DNA from: JANNOG01 sp050329415
GTDB taxonomy: Bacteria; Actinomycetota; Actinomycetes; Actinomycetales; JBBAYJ01
Reading direction: 5' to 3'
DNA length: 18,697 nucleotides
Assembly: GCA_050329415.1 (NCBI GenBank)
Contig: JBHJOS010000116.1
Span: 1 to 18,697 of the forward strand
The notes below the pieces were generated by a model. It did no database searches. It saw only the letters and a program-made list of their open reading frames with translations, and was not told where the DNA came from. Below are positions 14,230-18,697 of the stretch, piece by piece (the stretch's first letter is position 1; every line of letters begins with the position of its first letter). A program made the translations under genes and the position numbers.

Positions 14230-14293
14230 GTCGGGACTGTAGGCGCGGGTCCGGCCGAGCGCCCGGGCGGGGCGAGCCCTACCGTGGGCGGCC
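14230..14293. promoter_or_regulatory. Divergent promoter region between the type III PKS and UbiA genes
   Basis: This 64-base gap carries a -10-like TACAGT on the reverse strand (14241 to 14236), 6 bases before the PKS ATG, and TACCGT on the forward strand (14280-14285), 8 bases before the UbiA GTG. Both genes lack a Shine-Dalgarno sequence, so both messages are probably leaderless. No -35 matching TTGACA is seen on either side. The two start points are about 60 bases apart, so one regulator bound between them could control both. Confidence 0.5.
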
Positions 14294-15091
14294 GTGCCCG
14301 TCATCGGCCTGCTGCGTGCCTGCCACCCGGGGCCGACAGCGGCCGTCACGGGGTTCGCCGCCGTGTGGGCGACCGTGGCCGTCGGGCTCCCCGCCGGCCG
14401 GGCGGCGCTGGTCACCGCCGCCGTGCTGCTGGGTCAGCTGTCGATCGGGTGGTCCAACGACGCCGCCGACGCTGCCCGCGACCTCGCCACCGGGCGGGCC
14501 GACAAGCCCGTCGCCCGGGGGGAGGTCACAGCCCGGGCGCTCTGGGCGGCGGCCTCGACCGCCGCGATCGGGTGCGTGGTGGCCTCGCTGGCGCTCGGGC
14601 TCCTGCCAGGGGTGGTCCACCTGGTCGGGGTGGCCGCGGGCTGGGCCTACAACCTCGGCCTGAAGTCGACGATCATCAGCCCGGTGCCGTACGCGGTCGC
14701 GTTCGCCCTGTTGCCGGCGGTCGCGACGACGGCGGCGGACCCGCCGACCTGGCCGTCGGCGGGTGTGCTCGTGGCCGCAGCGGCCCTCGGCTGCGCCGCC
14801 CACTTCGCCGACACGGTGGCCGACGCCGACGCCGACGCCGCCACCGGGGTGCGTGGGCTGCCGCAGCGGATCGGGCCCCGCGCCTCGATGGTCGTCATGG
14901 CCGGGCTGGTGCTGGTCGCCGCCGCCGCTCTGGTGGCGGGGCCGTGGCGGCCCGGGACGGCTGGCACCGCCCTCCTCGTGGCGGGCGCGGGGGTCGCGGG
15001 GGCCGCGGTCGCGCTGCGCGGCCGCTGGGCCTTCCCCGTGACGCTGCTCGCGGTGGGCCTCGTCGTCGTGGGGTTCCTCGGCTCGGGCTGA
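14294..15091 (+). CDS. UbiA family prenyltransferase
   Basis: A 265-residue integral membrane prenyltransferase with about eight or nine hydrophobic segments. Both Asp-rich magnesium/diphosphate motifs are present: NDAADAARD (55-63) followed by DKPVARG, and DTVADADADAATG (from about 172). UbiA enzymes attach an isoprenyl chain to an aromatic or other acceptor in the membrane (ubiquinone, menaquinone, heme O, decaprenyl-phosphoribose). The acceptor is not readable; the neighbouring polyketide operon suggests a polyketide-derived ring. It is a little shorter than typical UbiA (about 290) but covers both halves. GTG start at 14294 next to a leaderless-type -10 box. It is convergent with the DHH phosphoesterase gene, 40 bases away. 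Confidence 0.88.
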   Translation: MPVIGLLRACHPGPTAAVTGFAAVWATVAVGLPAGRAALVTAAVLLGQLSIGWSNDAADAARDLATGRADKPVARGEVTARALWAAASTAAIGCVVASLALGLLPGVVHLVGVAAGWAYNLGLKSTIISPVPYAVAFALLPAVATTAADPPTWPSAGVLVAAAALGCAAHFADTVADADADAATGVRGLPQRIGPRASMVVMAGLVLVAAAALVAGPWRPGTAGTALLVAGAGVAGAAVALRGRWAFPVTLLAVGLVVVGFLGSG

Positions 15092-15131
15092 TCGGGCGGG
15101 CCGCCGGGCACATGAGCCGGTCCGGCGTCCC

Positions 15132-16076
15132 TCAGCCGACGGGCACCGGGTTGAGGGCGGCCAGGACGTCGGCCAGCACCCGGTCCGCCTGGTCGTGGGC
15201 CACCTGGCAGGTGCCGGCGGCCAGGTGGCCGCCGCCGCCGTAGGCCAGCATGAGCCCGCCGATGTCGGCCGGGTGCGTCCGGTCCAGGATGGACTTGCCC
15301 ACGGCGAGCACCGTGTTCTGCCGCTCCTTGCCCCACATCACGTGGATGCTGGCCCGGCACTGGGGGAACAGGGCGTAGACCAGGAACCGGTGGCCGGCGT
15401 GGATGGTCTCCTCGTGGCGCAGGTCGAGGACCACGACGTCACCGTGCACCTCGGCCACCCGCCACAGCTGGGAGGTGAACAGGCCGTTCTGCTCCCGGAA
15501 GAGAGCGACGCGCTCGGCGACGTCCGGGTGGGCGAGGATCTCCTCGACACCCTGCCCCCGGCTCACCTCGTCGATGAGCTCCGCCATCAGCTGGTAGTTG
15601 GAGATCCGGAAGTCGCGGAACCGGCCCAACCCGGTCCGGCTGTCCATCACGAAGTTGAGCAGGGTCCAGCCCTGGGGGTCGAGGATGTCCGGGAGCCCGT
15701 AGTCGGCCGAGTCGGCCTGGTCGACGGCGGCCATGAGGTCCGCGGACACGTCGGGGAAGGTCTCGGCCTCCCCGAAGTGCCGGTAGACGACCCGGGCCGC
15801 GGACGGCGCCGCGGGGTCGATGACGTGGTTGGGGGCGGATCCGTTGCGCAGCGTCTCGCTGTGGTGGTGGTCGAACACCAGGTGAGCGGCCGGGTGGTAA
15901 GGCAGGTTCGTGAGGATGTCCCGGTCGGTGATCTCGACGGTGCGATCCTGCACGTCCTTGGGGTGGACGAACCGGATGTCGTCGATCATCCCGAGCTTGC
16001 GCAGCAGGACGGCGCACACCAGGCCGTCGAAGTCGCTGCGCGTCACCAACCGGTAGGTCCTGCTGCCGTTGTCCAC
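15132..16076 (-). CDS. DHH family phosphoesterase (exopolyphosphatase-like)
   Basis: A 314-residue DHH/DHHA1 protein. Motif I is TRSDFDGLV (Asp15, Asp17), the DHH motif is VFDHHHSE (Asp69-His70-His71), a further Asp-containing segment is AAVDQADSAD, and the C-terminal substrate-binding motif is YGGGGHLAAGT (280-288). Relatives hydrolyse phosphoester or phosphoanhydride bonds in nanoRNA, cyclic dinucleotides, pAp or short polyphosphate; database entries of this type are often called exopolyphosphatase, without much proof. The GTG at 16076 is the first start in the frame and is followed quickly by family sequence; no clear ribosome binding site. It follows the deaminase gene by 54 bases on the same strand and may belong to that operon. 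Confidence 0.88.
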   Translation of the reverse strand: MDNGSRTYRLVTRSDFDGLVCAVLLRKLGMIDDIRFVHPKDVQDRTVEITDRDILTNLPYHPAAHLVFDHHHSETLRNGSAPNHVIDPAAPSAARVVYRHFGEAETFPDVSADLMAAVDQADSADYGLPDILDPQGWTLLNFVMDSRTGLGRFRDFRISNYQLMAELIDEVSRGQGVEEILAHPDVAERVALFREQNGLFTSQLWRVAEVHGDVVVLDLRHEETIHAGHRFLVYALFPQCRASIHVMWGKERQNTVLAVGKSILDRTHPADIGGLMLAYGGGGHLAAGTCQVAHDQADRVLADVLAALNPVPVG

Positions 16077-16130
16077 GCGGTAGTGGTCGGCGCGACAGGG
16101 GTGGGGGCGTGATCGGCCGACCGGGTGACG

Positions 16131-16610
16131 TCAGCGGCGTGAGGCCTGGCACCACGCCGGCAGGTGGGCGTTGACGGCCCGCACCAGGCCCGCGAACTTC
16201 TCGAGCTCGACGACCTCGACGCCCGCGCGGGTGAGGGCCTCGACCCCGTCGCAGTCGGCGAACAGGTCCGGCTCACGGGCGGCCATGACGACCCGGGAGA
16301 TCCCGGCCGTGATGACCAGCTCCGCGCACGCCACCGGTCGGGAGCGGCGCCGGGTGCACGGCTCCAGGGACGAGTAGAGGGTGAGCGGTCCCGTCACAGG
16401 ACTCGCGGCTGCGCGCCGCGCCAGCCGCGCCAGTGCGACCTCCTCGGCGTGGTCGTGGGGATCGCCCTCGCGCGAGTGCCCCCGGGCCAGCTCGCGGCCT
16501 GCGGCGTCGACGACGATCGCGCCCACGGAGTACGCCGAGTCCGACGGCGGGCTCCGCCGGGACTCCGCGACGGCGGCCAGCAGGAGGTCGCGGTCCTGCG
16601 CGGCGGTCAC
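16131..16610 (-). CDS. Stand-alone cytidine/deoxycytidylate-type deaminase (RibD deaminase-like)
   Basis: A 159-residue zinc deaminase of the CMP/dCMP superfamily. The zinc and catalytic residues are in HAEEVAL (His54, Glu56) and PCTRRRSRPVAC (Cys85, Cys95). The spacing between the two Cys is ten residues, longer than the PCxxC of cytidine deaminases and close to the RibD type. The protein has no reductase half. The GTG start at 16610 overlaps by four bases (GTGA) the stop of the RibD-type reductase gene, so the pair is translated together and probably forms the equivalent of bifunctional RibD, deaminating the pyrimidine intermediate of riboflavin synthesis; a different pyrimidine substrate is also possible. 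The C-terminus (from about 135) is an extra helix rich in Ala and Arg. Confidence 0.85.
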   Translation of the reverse strand: MTAAQDRDLLLAAVAESRRSPPSDSAYSVGAIVVDAAGRELARGHSREGDPHDHAEEVALARLARRAAASPVTGPLTLYSSLEPCTRRRSRPVACAELVITAGISRVVMAAREPDLFADCDGVEALTRAGVEVVELEKFAGLVRAVNAHLPAWCQASRR

Positions 16611-17338
16611 GGCCGCCTCAGGTCGTACCTGAGGACGGCCATGTCGCCGACCCGGCGGACCTCGCGCAGGCGGGCGCGGGACCCCGGTCCGGCCGGGAAC
16701 GTCCCGGGACCGACGAGGCGAGGCGCGGCCGGGCGGCCGAGCAGGAAGGGAGCGACAGCGAGGCGGAGCTCGTCAACGACCCCAGCGGCCAGGAACGCGG
16801 TGGTGACGGTGGTCCCCCCTTCCACCAGGACACGGCGAGCGCCACGCCGGGTCAGCTCGGCCAGCACGTCCTCAGGATCACCCGCCGGCCCGGCGGGCGC
16901 GACCTCCGCCACGCCGGACAGGGCCGCTCGGACCGCACTCAGGCGCACCCCGGGGACCAACACGAGCGGTGGCCCGGTGGGCTCCTCGACGACGACGACG
17001 CCGCCGACGCCGCCGACGCCGCCGACGCGGAACAGGGCCGCGCCGAGCGGCAGGTCGCCGCTGCGCGAGAGGACGACTCGCAGCGGCGTCGCCGGCCGGC
17101 CGCGGGCGACCCGCGCCGCCCGCCGTGCCGCCGACCGGACGACGAGGCGGGGGTCGTCGGCGCGCACCGTCCCGGCACCGACGACGATCGCGTCACAGGA
17201 CGCCCGGAGGGCGTCGACCTCGTCGAGGTCCTCCGGGCCCGACAGGATCAGGCGGTCCGGTGAGTCGTCATCGACGTGACCGTCGAGCGACATCGCCGCG
17301 CTGAGGACCACGAAGCCCCGGTCCGGCGTCGCCACCAC
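16607..17338 (-). CDS. RibD C-terminal domain (dihydrofolate-reductase-like) pyrimidine reductase
   Basis: A 243-residue reductase matching the C-terminal half of RibD, which uses NADPH to reduce the ribosyl group of the deaminated riboflavin precursor. Family signatures in order are AAMSLDGHVDD, DAIVVGAGTVRADDP, VVLSRSGDLPLG, VLVEGGTTVTTAF and VVDELRLAVAPFLLG. The deaminase half is a separate gene immediately downstream with a four-base overlap. Two GTG codons stand at the start (17338 and 17335); I use the outer one. A weak GATGAT that could serve as -10 ends six bases upstream. An unusual tandem VGGVGGVGG followed by four Val lies at about residues 103-115 and comes from a nine-base DNA repeat (17000-17026). 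No other rib genes are in the window. Confidence 0.87.
   Translation of the reverse strand: MVATPDRGFVVLSAAMSLDGHVDDDSPDRLILSGPEDLDEVDALRASCDAIVVGAGTVRADDPRLVVRSAARRAARVARGRPATPLRVVLSRSGDLPLGAALFRVGGVGGVGGVVVVEEPTGPPLVLVPGVRLSAVRAALSGVAEVAPAGPAGDPEDVLAELTRRGARRVLVEGGTTVTTAFLAAGVVDELRLAVAPFLLGRPAAPRLVGPGTFPAGPGSRARLREVRRVGDMAVLRYDLRRP
17000..17026. repeat. Three tandem copies of a nine-base unit inside the RibD-type reductase gene
   Basis: GCCGCCGAC is repeated three times without change, directly after four GAC triplets (16988-16999). The unit is a multiple of three and encodes Val-Gly-Gly on the reverse strand, so copy changes would lengthen or shorten the protein loop without a frameshift. 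Confidence 0.8.
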
Positions 17339-17363
17339 GCACCGATCATCCCTCGGGGGACTG

Positions 17364-17432
17364 CTCGGGACCGGACCGAGGTCCCGGGAACCCGGACTGG
17401 TCGACAGGCAAAGTTCCCGGGAGTGTCGACAC
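17364..17432. promoter_or_regulatory. Palindrome-rich control region upstream of the DUF1641-hypA-hypB operon
   Basis: Within the 159-base divergent gap 17339-17497 lie two copies of the palindrome TCCCGGGA (17382-17389 and 17415-17422), 33 bases centre to centre, about three helical turns. With their neighbours they form a perfect ten-base inverted repeat, TCCCGGGAAC (17382-17391) and GTTCCCGGGA (17413-17422), with a 21-base loop. A further perfect palindrome GTGTCGACAC (17423-17432) follows directly, and GTCGACA also occurs at 17400-17406. An additional CTCGG/CCGAG pair lies at 17364-17380. These are plausible operator sites for the operon. I could not place a convincing -10/-35 pair; the stretch from 17433 to 17484 must hold the promoter and leader. 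Confidence 0.4.
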
Positions 17433-17497
17433 GGCGCCCGGCTCCTGGTTACCTACATCACAGATCATGGGGTCGAGGCCACGACGAGGAGGCCTGG

Positions 17498-18010
17498 ATG
17501 ACGACGGTGACCGACGGCGGGACCGCGGCCGGCAGTGCGCCGGGTGTGCCCGACAGCCTGGCCGCGCGGCTGGCGGACCCGGAAGTGGCCGCGTCCCTTC
17601 ACGTGCTCCTGGACAACGCGGCAACCCTGGCCTTCACCGTGGAGGCGCTCGACGGCTTCCTGCGCCGGGGGGACGTCATCGCCGAGAGCCTGGCCACCGG
17701 TGTCCGCGACGTGCTGCCCGCACTGGGAGACCTCGAGGGGGTCGCGGCGCAGGCCGGCACGGTCGCCGCCCGGGCACCCGAGCTGTTCGCCGCCTTCGAG
17801 GCACTGGTCGAGTCCGGGATGTTGCGGCCCCAGGTGCTGGAGGTGCTCGGCACGCTCGCCGGCGCCCTGGTCGAGGGGGCGGACCGGGCACGGCAGGAGG
17901 GCACCTCGGTCGGGGTGTTCGGCGCCCTGCGAGCCCTGCGGGACCCGGACGTCGCCCGCGGCCTGGGGCTGCTCGTCGAGGTGGCCCGCGCGCTCGGTCG
18001 CGCGGTCTGA
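17498..18010 (+). CDS. DUF1641 domain protein
   Basis: A 170-residue, mostly helical soluble protein of the DUF1641 family. Recognisable parts are LADPEVAASLHVLLDNAATLAFTVEALDGFL (residues about 25-55) and GALRALRDPDVARGLGLLVEVARALG at the end. No catalytic residues stand out. DUF1641 genes are often found beside hydrogenase or formate-dehydrogenase-like redox operons; its function is unknown to me. ATG start at 17498 with a strong ribosome binding site (GAGGAGG, 17486-17492). The open frame extends further upstream to 17276 but without family sequence. It lies 11 bases before hypA and is the first gene of the operon, so it probably works with the hydrogenase. Confidence 0.8.
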   Translation: MTTVTDGGTAAGSAPGVPDSLAARLADPEVAASLHVLLDNAATLAFTVEALDGFLRRGDVIAESLATGVRDVLPALGDLEGVAAQAGTVAARAPELFAAFEALVESGMLRPQVLEVLGTLAGALVEGADRARQEGTSVGVFGALRALRDPDVARGLGLLVEVARALGRAV

Positions 18011-18021
18011 GCCGGGCCCCG

Positions 18022-18387
18022 ATGCACGAGCTGTCGATCACTCGCTCGGTGGTGCGGACGGTCGCGGAGGCCACCGGCGGGACCCGGGTCCTCGTGGTGC
18101 GGATGCGGGTCGGCGCCCTGAGCGGTGTGGTGCCGGACGCGCTGCGCTTCGCCTGGGACGTGGCCGTGGTCGACGGGCCGCTGGCCGGCTCCCGACTGGA
18201 GATCGAGGAGGTACCGGTGGCGGTCGCCTGCCGGGCCTGCGAACGGACGTCGGACCTCGCCGACCCGCTGCCGCTGCGGTGCCCGGAGTGCGCCGGCCGG
18301 GAGGTCGACCTCGTGCGCGGCCGCGAGATCGAGGTCGTCGATGCCGACATCGACGACGCGCCGGCCGTCGGGGAGGCTGCAGCATGA
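18022..18387 (+). CDS. hypA: Hydrogenase maturation nickel metallochaperone HypA
   Basis: A 121-residue HypA. It starts with MHELSI, in which the N-terminal amine and His2 bind nickel, and has the structural zinc site of two pairs, Cys70-x2-Cys73 and Cys87-x2-Cys90, in the C-terminal half. HypA takes nickel to the [NiFe]-hydrogenase large subunit together with the GTPase HypB. The length is standard (113-120 residues) plus a short acidic tail. ATG at 18022, 11 bases after the DUF1641 stop. Its stop overlaps the hypB start by four bases (ATGA). Confidence 0.93.
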   Translation: MHELSITRSVVRTVAEATGGTRVLVVRMRVGALSGVVPDALRFAWDVAVVDGPLAGSRLEIEEVPVAVACRACERTSDLADPLPLRCPECAGREVDLVRGREIEVVDADIDDAPAVGEAAA

Positions 18388-18697
18388 CCACGACCGTCGA
18401 CCTGCGCCAGGCCGTGCTCGCCAAGAACGACGACCTGGCGGCCGCCCTGCGGTCCGACCTGGCCGCCGCGGGCACCGTGGCCGTCAACCTCATGTCGTCC
18501 CCGGGGTCCGGCAAGACCGCCCTGCTCGAGGTGCTGCTCGCCCGGGCCGTCGGCCGTGGCGTGCCCGTGGCCGCGCTCACCGGGGACCTCGCCACGGAGA
18601 ACGACGCCAAGCGGCTGGCCCGCTCGGGCGCCCCCGTCCGCCAGATCACCACCGGCGGCAACTGCCACCTCGAGGCGGACATGCTCCGCGACCACCT
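18384..18697 (+). CDS. hypB: Hydrogenase nickel incorporation GTPase HypB, N-terminal part (cut by window edge)
   Basis: The first 104 residues of HypB run off the right edge. The start lacks the His-rich nickel-storage stretch seen in many HypB proteins. The GTPase P-loop is NLMSSPGSGKT (35-45), followed by LTGDLATENDAKRL with the Asp switch residue, and TTGGNCHLEADM, whose Cys94-His95 correspond to the metal-binding pair at the HypB dimer interface. ATG at 18384 overlaps the hypA stop (ATGA). The remaining half with the NKxD-type guanine motif lies outside the window. Confidence 0.93.
   Translation, partial: MTTTVDLRQAVLAKNDDLAAALRSDLAAAGTVAVNLMSSPGSGKTALLEVLLARAVGRGVPVAALTGDLATENDAKRLARSGAPVRQITTGGNCHLEADMLRDH

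Noticed and set aside
14821..14845. GACGCC triplet-pair repeat in UbiA as a variable repeat
   Set aside because: It encodes the second Asp-rich active-site motif and is explained by the protein function and codon bias.
15092..15131. Hairpin terminator between the convergent UbiA and DHH genes
   Set aside because: The visible inverted repeats (GGCGG-G-CCGCC, GCCGG-T-CCGGC) have one-base loops and no T-tract, so they cannot form proper terminator stems.
12820..15243. 807-residue open frame on the plus strand through the polyketide locus
   Set aside because: It is antisense to the PKS and methyltransferase genes and out of frame with UbiA; low-complexity Arg/Gly/Pro composition and no motif.

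Overview
The window is very GC-rich, uses many GTG starts and has tightly packed genes. It carries actinobacterial marker genes (the micro-ribosomal protein bS22, an IdeR/DtxR regulator, DUF2510 and DUF4352 proteins). I read it as chromosomal DNA of an actinomycete, possibly Pseudonocardiales or a relative; the order is a guess from gene style and not proven. I see no tRNA, rRNA, CRISPR array, transposase or phage gene.

Layout, left to right. (1) 1-1359, minus: the beginning of the bS22 gene and, upstream of it, an AcuC-type class I deacetylase. (2) 1446-3836, plus: a MerA-like flavin disulfide reductase, an IdeR-type metal-dependent repressor with all metal ligands intact, and a one-helix membrane protein. 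(3) 3809-6088, minus: a thioredoxin-reductase-like flavoprotein fused to a degenerate receiver domain, and a PuuD-type class I glutamine amidotransferase. (4) 6230-8297, plus: an MFS exporter and a DUF4190-like/DUF4352 membrane protein. (5) 8332-about 9887, minus: the wreck of an accessory module. It holds the C-terminal end of an SMC/TrlF-like ATPase, directly followed by a frameshifted, internally deleted AlbA_2-type ATP-binding protein gene. (6) 9934-10875, minus: a DUF5996 protein. (7) 10905-14229, minus, with UbiA divergent at 14294-15091: a lipid/polyketide locus of type III polyketide synthase, ICMT-like methyltransferase, geranylgeranyl-reductase-family flavoprotein and DUF2510 protein in one overlapping operon, with a UbiA prenyltransferase transcribed away from it. 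(8) 15132-17338, minus: a DHH phosphoesterase, a stand-alone deaminase and a stand-alone RibD-type reductase; the last two overlap by 4 bases. (9) 17498 to the right edge, plus: DUF1641, hypA and the start of hypB, the front of a [NiFe]-hydrogenase maturation operon preceded by a palindrome-rich control region.

How the genes work together. The clearest pathway is the type III PKS locus: the synthase would make an alkyl pyrone, resorcinol or similar ring, UbiA could prenylate it, the methyltransferase could methylate it, and the reductase could saturate the prenyl chain or oxidise the ring, giving a membrane (mero)terpenoid or quinone-like lipid. The right-hand operon belongs to hydrogen metabolism; its structural genes must lie outside the window.

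A window-wide pattern is that many first genes of transcription units have a TANNNT -10-like hexamer ending 6-8 bases before the start codon with no Shine-Dalgarno sequence. This is what leaderless transcription looks like, and it helped choose several starts.
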